From contig NC_034012.1 in the NCBI RefSeq assembly GCF_000346465.2, positions 2,939,134 to 3,003,133 on the forward strand: DNA of 64,000 nucleotides, given 5' to 3'. The notes beneath the pieces were generated by a model. The model searched no databases and was not told the DNA's origin. It worked only from the letters and a program-made list of their open reading frames with translations. How positions within the stretch are numbered: the stretch's first letter is position 1; every line of letters begins with the position of its first letter. Of the stretch, positions 52,676 to 64,000 are shown one piece after another. The position numbers were made by a program, and so were the translations under genes. This DNA is from Prunus persica. Its lineage: Eukaryota > Streptophyta > Magnoliopsida > Rosales > Rosaceae.

Positions 52676-53047
52676 GGCTAGCTCTAGCTAGCTTCTTAAA
52701 CTCCCAAGACTGATAAGTGATGTCCTCTTAATCAGGTTGCTGTATGTTGCTGGAAAAAAAAAAATCATCAAATGAGAATTAAAAACAGTGAGTTTCACAA
52801 GAAAAGAAAAGGAAAACTAAAGTCCTTTTATAGTCATCCTGCACGCTTGGTAAGATTGCGCCCGAATAAAATACATTTTGAAAACAAATCCTGAATGGAC
52901 ATGATCATTGAAAAATATAAAGATGCATCGAAGTTAATTAGTATTGCTAAGAACAAGAGTTTTCATCAATATGCTGACAAGAGTTCAGCTGTTATCTGCC
53001 ACTCCAGAATAAATTATAAACAAAAGATGAAAAGAAAAAATTCAAAG

Positions 53048-53049
<2 letters not shown>

Positions 53050-53079
<30 letters not shown>
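53050..53079. repeat. (CA)n microsatellite
   Basis: About 15 CA units. Confidence 0.95.
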
Positions 53080-53081
<2 letters not shown>

Positions 53082-54073
53082 CTATACAAAAATTTAGGTT
53101 TTATGATTAATTCTTGAGAGAAAGAGGCAGAGAGCAAGATCTCTTATCAATAGATCGATAGTCATAGTTTAAGGAAATGAACATTAGAGTAGGCAAATAA
53201 TAGATCATATACAGGTAATGAACATAAGCTGATAAACTGGTGTGTCATTGGCGGTTAATTTCTCAAAAGTAACGAGCCATCCTATAAGGAAATAGATATG
53301 GCAAATTTTTTTAGAGAGATGCTACATGTTTGCATCACGTACCCCCATAGAAAACATGATGTTTATGATCCTCGGAAGCTGTGGGAGATCACGAAAAAAA
53401 GAAGAAAAAGAGACCAAAAGAGAAGAAAAGAGGAAAGAAAGAATCTCAACCTTAATGGTTATCAATTGCTTCTTGAAGAACTCCCTCCTAAAGATTACTG
53501 ATTGGCAGACAACTACTACCTTTCATTAGTGTCCAAAATTCTTGGAAAATTCACTAACAATCATCTTGAGTAGGTGGAGGTACCTACTCAAGATTATTTG
53601 TGGTTAAAGAAGAAAGCAATTAATTAGATTATCATCACAAAAATAATTAAAGAGTTACTTTATTCACTCTCTTTTTCCTAAATACAAACCATTGATGGTG
53701 AAAGTACTTGCCTCAATCCTTCTTCCAAGTAATCAAACAGTTCGCCATTCCGATTCGAGGATGCGGTGAAAGGGGAGAGCTAGAGATGCATATAAGTTTC
53801 TTAATTAGTAATGAAAAGATTTGGCCATATTGGTTTTGGGATGTTTTTGTTTGGTCCAAAGACTCCAAACAATGGAATTAAAGTCATCCAAATGCAGATA
53901 TTCCAAGACTTTCATGGCATAAGAAAGTTAATACTCACATTATGGATACAGATCATACAACTACTGCTTCCTTGGATTGTTGTAAATCATGTGATTCCTC
54001 TCTCCCTTTTCTTCCTTGCCTCTCCTTTTCAATTTTCACACTTGTCCTTTCAAAACCTGTGCTCTCTGAGCTG

Positions 54074-54078
<5 letters not shown>

Positions 54079-54127
<49 letters not shown>
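54079..54127. repeat. (CT)n microsatellite
   Basis: About 24 CT units, preceded by CT-rich sequence resembling a leader but with no following gene. Confidence 0.95.
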
Positions 54128-54131
<4 letters not shown>

Positions 54132-57100
54132 GCTCGTGGTTATCTTAATTGTCTTGACCTCCGAGGAGACTCCTCTCTGGTCTATTGGTTTATTAATGAT
54201 AATCAAATGTTGTTTTGTTCAGTAAGTTTCATCTTTGTTAATGTAATGAACTAATTATTAATAAATTAAGCAAGAGTGGGGACCTCTTATGTCATCACTC
54301 TCAATTTCAATTCCCACCTAAAATTGGACTTTTTCCCATTATCAACATGCACATCTGTTTTCCTGTGTGTGTCGACGTGTAGGTTTTTCGATTCTAGCAC
54401 GCACACTTTGCCGTAGCTCTTGCATTTCATGATTGGTAAGGTTGTTTCACATAAACACTGAATTTTGTGGGGCCATGCATGGTGAGGTGAGAATTCTTGA
54501 GATTGAATATAATACTGGTCAATTTTGGTGGGACTTCATGCGAGCTAGACCAAATGGCATGAATCGATCATTCCCATAACATAATTTTCCAATTGTGCAA
54601 ATTGATTTCACACTGATATGCATGCCCATCTCTATCTGCAGACAAATTAAATATACTTTAGACAAAATGAATGAATAATCCACAAGTTGAAACAATGACT
54701 TCAACTTCTACACATCTACTATGAAATAAGAACATTATTATCAATTTCAATGGGTGTTAGTTAGATTGGAATGGCCCAAGTTGTGTGGTTCTAAGTGATT
54801 CTGGGCTCTTAAGTCTCAATGTTACCCGTGTGTGTAAGTTTTTCCCCCTTCTCTTTTCTAACTTTGACTTTAAAAAGACAAGAACATGAAAGAATATATT
54901 ACAGACATATACTATAAGGAGAAATTAATCGCATATCATTCTAGTCAAAATAATTTGCCATTATTACTTGAACAGAAGATGCTGAACCATTTCATGATGA
55001 TCTTGTGGAACTTGATATTTTAATGTTGTTGTTTAAAAGATGCTGATATTTCGAGAAGGGGGGATTTATCACCTACCTGTTTGACTAAGTACAGTTGCTT
55101 TTAAAAGAAATACATGTTAGAGGAAGAAGCTAGTCTCACTACTAACTTTGTTGACTACTTATAACCCGAGCTAACCATTTCTGTTATGTCTTCTAGCAGA
55201 TGTTAAAAGTCAATTTTGTCCACTGTTTCGTGATAAGTATCTGCAAGAAAATAGTTTATATTTTTAGAGAGTAGAACGTAATGCATCCAATGGGTAGAAA
55301 GCTGACTGCTGGCCTTGCAAAATGAGTGCCACTCATAGTAATCATATATAATCACGACCATCATTTACATGCAAATGGGGTTATAACATTAAAAGTCAGA
55401 AGCTGATGATGATGAAGAGAGCGTTTCTTTATTAATATCCGAGTTGGAACAAAGTTGATGATTGGTGCATGTTACCAAATTACTTCCACCTATCACACTA
55501 CACCAGCTGGCCGTATAAGTTTTGTTTCCGTAAAATCATGAGTCACCCCATAAATAGAAATGTTCTCATACCAAAGTGTCTAATAACAACATAAATTTAT
55601 ATTGACAGACTATAAAATCGTTAATCAAGTTGATTCTTACTGAAATATATCGTTTTAAGATACCTTTCATTATCCCTAATATATATTATGTGCAACATTT
55701 TATCATCATATTCTCTACCATCCAAAGTGGTTTACTTTCCAAGGCATCCAGAGAGAAATTGGACTGTCCTGACTCCCGTGCCAAAAGAGTCCTCCTTATA
55801 GTCTTTGGGAAAGAAGAGGAATCATTTGGTTAATTTGACTAACCTAGAACGACAGCTGAATATATAGCTATAGATTTAACCAACAGAATTTGGGTCAAAT
55901 TAGTTAATCGATTTCGATGGGTTAATTGAGTAAAAACAAAACAATCAGTCGTCCGTTTCTGATTAACCTAATGGGACGGTCGTCCACTCCGATTTTCAAA
56001 ACTATGAAAAAAGGAAAAAAAAGCATTTGCTCTTTTGTCTTCACGTATGCATGGGGAGTTGACAATTTCAAGCCAAGAAAGAATCTTTCAATTAGTTTTC
56101 TCTATAATATTCCCCACAACGGAGACATCCATCCAATCCTAACCTAGCTAGCAGCTAGCACCGCTATGCAATATCTTGGTCTTTAAATAAGAGCTACTGG
56201 GTTTTATTTTAATTTAACCAGAAAGGAGAATCATGTCTGGTTATAGTATTTTAATGGAGTTCAATATGATTTCATGCATGCCTGGGTATTACTCTGTTTG
56301 TCTTCTTACGATTGTTTGCAGATATCATTTCAAAAATTTTGTTTATGTTTTGGGGAAATCGACCATTGCACTAGAGAATAAGTGAAAACTGGCTGACCAA
56401 ATTATCTTCTTGTTTTTATATAAGTGCCTGTTTCTCACCGTTCCCTTTATTTTAAGAGAAACCTCTGTCTAATTTGTGTGGTGATTGGAAAATGACAATA
56501 TAAATTCTTGTACTCTTCTTTCTAGTGCATAGTCGACCGTATCAAAGAGCCACACTACAAACTAAAACAGAGACATCTCTCCAGAAATGGCACTATTTTT
56601 TTACAATGTGAAAACGAGTATATCTTTTTTCAGATGTCTCTTACGTTGTTGGAAGGGCGTTTAGAAAAGTTTGGTAATTAACAATGATATTATTCTAATT
56701 TATTTTCTAACAGGAAAACTTATTGGGAAGGAGTGGTGCGACAGTCGTTTCTCACGTGCTAGGTCACATCATAAGTGTTGTAGAAATAGTTATCCATCAT
56801 TCCGGAACATGTAAGTTTCTCTCATTTGCAAGAGATGCTAATAGGGTTAAGAAGCAGATTGAGTTGTTTTGTTGAAGCCAAGAGTAACGACATAAGACAG
56901 CCTTAGTATAGCATGACCTGACAGCTCAACTTCAAAATTGGATAAAAATTCTAGTACTTTTTTTCCCCATTGTAGATCGGGTTCAATGTATTGGTGCATA
57001 TGAAGACAGTAAAACAGAATCTAACTGTGCAGATCTATGAAATGCTGGCATAAGACCCGCCGCCAACATGGGTTCTTCATGATCAGAGTGAGACAGAGAG

Positions 57101-57811
57101 GGAGGTGACATTCTGACAAACATGTGGGAAGCCTTTGTTTTTCGTTTTTCGTTTTCGTTCAGTTTCTCATTTACCATTCTAATTAACCTGACAGGGCCTG
57201 AGCGATTGAGATTGGAAACAACTGGTGAAAAAACTATAGGCCTTCTTTTCTTCTGTTTTTCTTGATTCTTAATAAATCATTGGCTTCGCAAAGAGGGCCA
57301 CAAGAAAGACAATACTAAATATATAGTTCATGTCCTATCTAAATTGGGCCTTGCCCTCTGGACTAACCCTCCTAAGAATTTACTTGTGGGCAGCAGGTCA
57401 AGCTTTGGGAGTTAATTAGTCTCTCTGTATCTGGTACAGCTTCTGGGCATTGAAAAGCCTTCACAACAGAACAATCAATTTAGGAAGAGTCAAAAATAAG
57501 AATTACAAGTAGTTCATAAATTGCAAGCTATGCAGCCAAGATTAAAGACTGACGAAAAAAAAAAATACGACGTTTGTTATTATTGAAAAAGAGAGCAATC
57601 ACAGAAACGATGTCCAGGATACAAGGTCTTTCGATCAGCTTTCACAACCAAGCCAATGTAATAATATTTACAATTGAATGCCTTGCTTTAGGAAAAAAAC
57701 TGTAATATTGTCATGGCCGGTTAGCTCCAATGTTCCACCTATCTCCTCGGAGCTCCTCCTTTTTGCAGCCAAGCAACTAACGCTATCTTACATCCAGTCC
57801 AAAATTCCCAT

Positions 57812-60085
57812 TTACTTTCTAATGGTCGGGCCCTTGTACACCCCCCTGCGGACTACGAAGTTCTCAGGAGGTTGAATCTCTTCCAACCAAGCTACTTCAG
57901 ATGGTTCTGCGCCACACAACTCTTCAAGACCTTTTGATGAAAAAAGAATAACAGAAAACTGTTAGTTCAAGAAATCAAACGGGTGTCTGTAAAAACAAGT
58001 TATGAGTGCAAGGAACCGAAGATACTTGGAAGATCTACACGAGGGGACTTCCGGAAATAAGAACAGTGTCGCCCATCTTCTGAGGAGTAAGGAGGTGAAA
58101 GAATGTCAAAGAGAGCACAGGACGTCAAGGCTTTGAAACAATGAATATTGCCTCCACTTTTTGGATAAAGAACTGTTGTACCACAAGGTGCACTCATTTC
58201 ACAATCGCGAACAAGCTTTGCAGGTCTTGCTGTAAATTTTCACGGATAAAAACTCGAATTTCTTTTACCCAAAATAGTGTAAAAAGAAGTAGACGCAAAG
58301 TCTTTTGAAAGAAAATTGTTATCTATTACATAATAAGATAGATTGAAATGAGAATCAATATTTACAAGATCAAATATAAGCAAGTTCAATCATATCAGAC
58401 TCATATATAGAGACGAGATGTATTTCAAACAGCACTAAACTTGTAGGCCATTTATAATCTTGTTGTGTATAAGGCAACTGAAGCAAACTAGAGCATTGAT
58501 TGAATGATTTCTTGATGATAATCATGGGCATACGAAACATACATAGTCACTAAGTGGACAGTAAGATGATACTGCAAAAGTATACAATCCATTGATTTCA
58601 ACACTTTCGACAATCTAATAAATTAGCTATAGATCATTAGTGCACTGATTATCTTATATGATTCACAGTTAAATTCCTAAAGGCATTAACCATCAGCAAC
58701 TTCAAATAGTAAAGAAGCTACTTATAATTTTTTTTAAAAAGTTTATTCACAAGCATCAAGGGGGTGATGCCCTGCATACAAGTACATGAGGAAATTCAAA
58801 TTGAAAAGAGAAAATTAACATCTGCAAAAACATAACAAAGATGTTGAAGAGCAATTATTCATTGAAGACAACGATATTCACGAGAATGAAGCTTCATCTC
58901 CAAACCAAATGATTCACACCTTCAAAACTTCTACCATGCATATATGCTCAAACAACCACAGTGATCAAGCTATCCAAATCACAAAAGGACCATGCCAATA
59001 CCAGAGAGTAGCAAAACGAACACCCATATGAAGCTACTCTATAAGAATGAAGACCATCATATTTATAAGTACGTTTCAGGTTTGTCCTATTTTGTTTATG
59101 TACAATCATTTATGATTGCAGATAGTAGTAGTCTTAACAAATTCATCTATATTTTACCCAACAAACCAAGAAGCAGGGCACAACTAATCAGTAGTGAGTT
59201 AATTTACTGATGATTTCTTAAATGAGAGTCAGGCATCATGGCTGAGATGCATGCTGATTAAAAGAAACGCTGAACAAAAGCAAGCATGTACTTTTTTTCA
59301 GATATAATGTTCCAATCACCAATATAAGAGGATTGCACAAACTTGAACTACTCAAAGGTAGATAGACAAGAGCACCTTTAGAAACATCAGAGCACTCCGG
59401 TAAATCAAGCCAATCGTATGATCTCACATGCAAAGAACCATAAAGAAGCTTGCTCAAAACAGTCATTCCAGGATGATTATGAAGGGGTATGATAGAGCCA
59501 GGTGGCATGCAAAAGATTCCTATCTGCATGAGAAAAATATATATATCAAAGCTTATACTATAAAGGCAGCTTTAAGATTTTCCAAATTTATAGGTGAACT
59601 AAAATAAAGCACACAGATCAATCTACGGGCATCAAAGTAAATGATGAAGGGATCATGGTCCCGTAGCTTACCGAAAATCTATCGCATTCATGCAAATGCA
59701 GATATTTGATTGCGGGTGGGTACTGATGAGTGCCATTACGCCCTTTTCTGCCATTGCTACCATGAAATCCGCGTGCCAATTGTGCTTCCTGTTCGAGACC
59801 CACATTAGAAGCCTTCAATTCATCTGGAAGAGCCACATATGAAAGAGTAAACCAACGGTTGTATGCTAAACTAAGGACCAAGAACTTGGATCATGTGCAA
59901 GCACAGAGCCTATACAGGCTAAAATCTAAGTCCATGATAAAAAATTGGTCAAGAAAATAAACAGAAATATATAGCAATCTCCCACCTAAGATAGCACGAA
60001 CTCTCTCTAGGTCTTCTTCTGATATTGGACCATTACTAGAGAAGGACACCTTGCAAGCATTATACAACTTCTGAACCACAGGCAT
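57812..60085 (-). CDS. PCO: Plant cysteine oxidase, PCO4/5-type
   Basis: Five exons: 60085-59986, 59823-59672, 59523-59376, 58229-58026 and 57930-57812. Borders are GT/AG and in phase, giving 240 residues. PCOs are iron-dependent thiol dioxygenases that use O2 to oxidise the N-terminal Cys of group VII ERFs and other proteins, marking them for the Cys/Arg N-degron pathway. They act as the plant oxygen sensor in the cytosol and nucleus. The cupin core is visible: [20 protein letters not shown] with iron ligands H99 and H101, and GGNIHCFKA with H163. Other conserved blocks are [22 protein letters not shown] and [20 protein letters not shown]. The short N-terminus ([12 protein letters not shown]) and the C-terminus ending [10 protein letters not shown] are typical of the PCO4/5 branch rather than the hypoxia-induced PCO1/2 branch, and length matches (about 241). 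An in-frame extension to 60160 is rejected because the family starts at this Met. Confidence 0.94.
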
Positions 60086-63000
60086 GGTGTGAGCAATGGG
60101 GTTTTCGGACCAATTTGACCAATCAGAGAATGATGCAGTATAAATGTGAATCAGATCCAACTCCTAAAACTAATCGGGTTGATTTTTTTTTTTTCTTTTT
60201 CTACAAGATAGCATTGAAAGGCAACTTCCTTTCTCTGCAGCAATTCCAAAATCCAGCTCTACGTGAACCCAGAGGGCAGCAATATATATGCATGGTAGTT
60301 TAATCAATCCCCGTCTAAATTAACCTTGTTCTGTAGCACCTAAACCTACCAACATAACACAAATTGCAAACGCTGTCCATATTGCCTTTTCTGAGACCTG
60401 AAAATTCAGATCAACAAAGTAAACCACTGATAAAGAAGACGACTTTATTTTCCAAACTTTTCTCAGTATTCTCAGTAAACCATCAGAGCCAGATTAAACC
60501 AGCTAAACCCAAATCAGATTTCAGATTAAGCAAATTAACAATCCATTAAGGAGAAAAGAACCCAATACGGTGAAATTCAGTGTCTCGTATGGAATCGATG
60601 ATCTACAGAAGCATCAGAGCAACAAAATCCATTCTTTAACGAGCAGGGTTGTTTAGAATCAGATGAAAAAGAGACGCATATTATAAGCACGTCAGAAAGT
60701 AGCAGAGAAAAAACGAGTGTGTGCGAAAGACGAGGAGAAAAAAAAAAACGAAAGGGATGGTTATATGGTGATATAGGAGAGCACCTGAGAACTGAGAGTG
60801 GGTTGTATGGCGGACCAACAGTGAGACAAAATATAAAGATGTAAGCTTTTGAGATTCTGGGTAAAGAGATAAGTGAGATGTTCTTGTCAAATATGTTATT
60901 TCTTATATTATCAATCAAACGTTGTGCATCTATTTATGATTCATAATTCAACTTGATTAATTATATCGATTTTGATTTTAAAATATTTTTGTGTTGATAG
61001 CATAACAACAAATGTGATATCTGATAGTGAAAACTTTGGATTCACACTCAGGATAAGAGTTCGACTATCATATTTTCTTAGTAAGTTAACTAAAATAAAT
61101 TCGAGTGGATCTCAATCATCAAGGTACTGTTAATGCATTGTGAGTCTCATAAACGTCTAAACCCATGATGTGGATACTTCTTTACATTCATCAATATCAT
61201 CATTTTTCATGTGGTAAAATTACATTGGAAATGGAAATGAAAATGGGAATGAGATACATGAACTCAAGTGAAAATATGGCAGCGTCAAGAAAAAGCCGAC
61301 AGACAAATCATTACGTTCATTGCATCCTGCCCGCATCGTACATTCCTGTGATTCCTTTGCTTTGTCTTATTACATGATCATTAATCATTAGCTAATGAAA
61401 TGTTTAGCCCAAAAGGACTGAATATATTCGCCCATCATTTTCGTCATTATGATCCAGCTCACTTCATACTGGACATTAAGCCCACTTATAAACAGAGCCA
61501 ACCCAAATGGCATTATTGCTCAAATTGCACAATTATCCAATCAACGCATAATCTTCTCACATCATATCTCTTGGTTTTATACTCATGATTACAAAATTAG
61601 AAACATAATTTTATCACTTAGCTCCTAATCGCGTCACATGTGCAAGTAACAATTATAATACCAATCATGTCCCTTTTTGAGATGAAAGAGTTGCCACTTT
61701 ACTTTAGGCACCCAAAAGTACTTCTTTGAGTGTTTTAATTTATTATAAGAATCCCGGATTTCACCCCTACGTGTAGAGATTTAAGTTCAGCTTGGACTTT
61801 TTAGTGCATTTTTTTCTTTGTTCCTTTATTAGTATTGTTAGTGCAACCATTTTTCAATACCAACATGTCGCATAGTAGTTGGTCCGAAAACGGATACTTT
61901 TTTAAAATTTAGAGTTTGAAAATTAGGCCGAAACCTTCCTGCTCAGCCGTAGACAACATCAGCTTTAGGATTGCACGATGATCAACAATGTTTGTTAATT
62001 TGAGGTTGTGTTTTTTCATGTTTTGGTGGCCAACAAGTGAACAAATGATGGCTCATTATGACCTAAATTTCAACAGCTCGTAGTAACAATGATTAGAACT
62101 TAGATACAAAGATCAGTGCCCACCCAATTAATCTCAGCCGGTGGCACCTTACCAATAAAGAAACCTAGTTCTTAAAAATCGGTTGTTGAAGTAGCTAATG
62201 TGGTTGCATTTATGTTTGAATTTTTTTATGTTATTTGACTCAATATTAATGTCGATTCTAAACTGCTTTAATGTACGAAAAAAGAAGAAGTAAAATTAAA
62301 GTAATTTTTGACAACATATACTTCTTCTAACTTGAAGGATAACATTTAGATATAAACACGATACAAACACTAAAAACACAATAAATAATTTGATTTGCTG
62401 TCAAATTTTCACTCTTATGAAAAATCAAATGTAGTACTATAAATGCAATACTACAGAGCACTTTGCAAACCAATTGCAAGCAAAGTTTTTTTTTAAATTT
62501 CGACCAAAAAAGAAAAGTTTTTTTTATAAAAAAAATATTGTCTATAGAAACTTGATGGTGGTGGGCCCATTTCCACCTACACACTAATAACTAACTACGT
62601 GGCTAAGCTTGAGTGGCCGTGGAAACTATATGTGAAGGGATTGTAATCTATTTTTCTTAAATACTAAAATGGGAGGAAAGGCAGCGAGGCAAGCACGCTA
62701 TAAAGGTGGGCCCGGTCAACTGCTTAAGAAAATAAGAGAGAAGCGCGTCCGAATACACCGGAAGTGGGGGCCCTCACCACCAATCGATCCATCGAAATTC
62801 CCAAAATGCCCCTCTTTCCTTCCACTCTCTCTCACACACACAGAAACACACGAAAGTGTTTGTTCTGTCTTTTGAATGCCGCCGGTTCACAGTTTGAGTT
62901 CCCGCCAAACACTTAACTAACAAAACAAGATTAACCACCAAACATATCCACCTATGTGTGTGTTTGTGGACCCCACCCAAACACAAAGACACCATCCAAA

Positions 63001-63166
63001 AACAAAGAAAAAAATATTCATTGGGACCCACCGGCAACCCCCAAAAGCCCAAACCTCCCCCAAAAAAACTAAAAAAACCAAAAAAATAAATAAAGGGGGA
63101 AAATAAAAAATAAAAATAAAAATAACAGAAAAACCAGCTTGTAGGGTGGCTGTTTCTGGTGGGGGT

Positions 63167-63168
<2 letters not shown>
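60086..63168. other. Spacer upstream of the PCO gene and the right-edge gene
   Basis: About 700 bases nearest the PCO gene probably hold its promoter and a 5' UTR intron (polypyrimidine tracts and short exon-like patches), but the borders could not be fixed. The remainder is AT-rich, becoming C- and A-rich near 62800-63110. No coding exon was recognised; the 68-codon ORF at 62669 looks spurious. Confidence 0.45.

Positions 63169-63214
<46 letters not shown>
63169..63214. repeat. (GA)n tract in a putative 5' leader
   Basis: About 23 GA units preceding purine-rich leader-like sequence for the putative gene at the right edge. Confidence 0.95.
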
Positions 63215-63220
<6 letters not shown>

Positions 63221-63802
63221 GAAAAACTGGGAAAGAAAGAGAAAATTAGGAAGAAAGAAAGCTCTGAGTCTGAGAGAGACCCAAAAGATGGTCGAAGGGA
63301 GGGTCCTCTGAGATCATCCTGAAAAGGCAGTAACAGAAAAAAATTACGGGATTAAAATTTAATTCTTTCAAGGTTTTTTTTTTTGGGTCGATAATCATTT
63401 TGGTGTTTTTTTCTTTGCTGCCTTTTGAAGTTTTGAGTCTCAATCACCCCCCACCTATCACCACCCTGGAACTTTCTTCACATAATTCAATTGAAATTCA
63501 TTGCTTCATTCACTGCATTTCTGGTTTTTCAACTTCCTGTTGATTATCCCTTGTACCCCCAGAAATTCCAACAAGTGAAAAAAGATAGCACCAATAAAAA
63601 ATCCCCCTTCTTTATGGTAATTTAACTCACTTTCTTTTTTCCCTTTATTCTTTTTGGGCTTAACTTTTCTCATAGATTGCTTGCACTTGAGGGCATTCCC
63701 CTGCATGTTATTCTTTTAATGCTTTTGTCCTCTGTTGGGTCATTTGGGTTGGTGTCATTTTACATTGCTAACCTTATGTTTGTACATTTTGCTTGAATTT
63801 CA

Positions 63803-63931
63803 GCTGCACCCAGAAAACTGTCTGAGAAGATAATCTGCAGAGCAGGGGATTTGCATTCGTTGACCAGAAGGGTGTTGTCACCTCCAATTATGAACCATAA
63901 TCATGAGGGACCCGAATACGGTGGTGGGTTT
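63803..63931 (+). other. Probable 5' exon of a gene continuing beyond the right edge
   Basis: A good 3' splice site (GCTTGAATTTCAG|CTG) ends at 63802, and a matching donor candidate is TTTATG|GTAATT at about 63617. The downstream segment is GC-richer than its surroundings. It contains ATGAACCATAATCATGAGGG and is open in one plus frame from about 63801 to 63944, then becomes T-rich as if a new intron starts near 63931. It may be a 5' UTR exon carrying the start codon, or UTR only. The family cannot be recognised from so little sequence. Confidence 0.35.
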
Positions 63932-64000
63932 GCGTTTTTTTTGTAGCCTAGTTTTTGCTAGTTAGAATTTTGTTTCAGTTTTGGATTTTGTTTGTTTGTT

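Larger units (their letters stand above)
52676..57811. other. Spacer between the GARP gene and the PCO gene
   Basis: The left part is the GARP promoter and leader. It contains a CA microsatellite (53050-53079), a CT microsatellite (54079-54127), and AT-rich DNA with no recognisable exon. The last ~250 bases are the PCO 3' UTR. ORFs at 53811, 55630 and 55926 on + have no family resemblance. Confidence 0.5.

Noticed and set aside
53811..54254. 147-codon ORF with a long Ser-Leu run
   Set aside because: A third of it is CT microsatellite and the rest has no recognisable domain or splice context.
62669..62875. 68-codon ORF starting MGGKAARQARYKGG
   Set aside because: It lies in a promoter-like region, ends in a CA-repeat translation and resembles no known family.

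Overview
This window is a stretch of plant nuclear DNA, most likely from a woody rosid; the protein sequences and the mobile-element types look like Rosaceae, and Prunus is my best guess, by inference only. The evidence is intron-split genes of land-plant families (SCAR/WAVE, ALOG/LSH, trihelix, PYL, PADRE/DUF4228, DUF688, GARP, plant cysteine oxidase), AT-rich spacers, long CT/GA and AT microsatellites beside genes, and many short inverted-repeat elements. It is ordinary chromosomal gene space. There are no operons, CRISPR arrays or recognisable RNA genes, and I found no previously undescribed multi-gene system.

Layout. 1-3948 (-): the 5' two-thirds or so of a SCAR3-like actin regulator that runs off the left edge. 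3949-10724: a long spacer. 10725-11288 (+): an intronless ALOG/LSH transcription factor. 14713-16710 (-): a decayed SAG12-like papain protease, broken by a 5'-truncated LINE (about 15690-16481, +) and several indels. 17752-18374 (-): a pollen Ole e 1-like secreted protein whose two exons do not join in frame. 18730-19492: a Mutator-like TIR element. 20118-23076 (-): a trihelix (ASIL-type) factor with a predicted 2-kb intron. 27553-28086 (-): a PADRE/DUF4228 protein. 31332-32306 (+): PEX7. 34559-35104 (+): an intronless PYL abscisic acid receptor with a clear TATA box.

36300-39730 is repeat-rich: a purine tract, an AT-rich microsatellite field and three miniature inverted-repeat elements, two of them nearly identical and head-to-tail. 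40404-43256 (+): an intact RD21-like papain protease with a granulin domain (5 exons). 46442-49274 (+): a DUF688 protein with five 52-residue tandem repeats in one exon. 50894-52675 (-): a GARP/G2-like Myb factor (6 exons) ending in LSLSL. 57812-60085 (-): a plant cysteine oxidase of the PCO4/5 type (5 exons). 63169-64000: the probable 5' leader of a gene lying beyond the right edge.

The genes are functionally unrelated and independently transcribed. Loose themes are signalling (ABA receptor, oxygen sensing through the N-degron enzyme), transcription (LSH, trihelix, GARP) and papain-type proteolysis (one intact and one dead copy 25 kb apart). Exon borders were placed by hand from GT/AG sites, reading phase and family resemblance; no alignment or transcript data were available.
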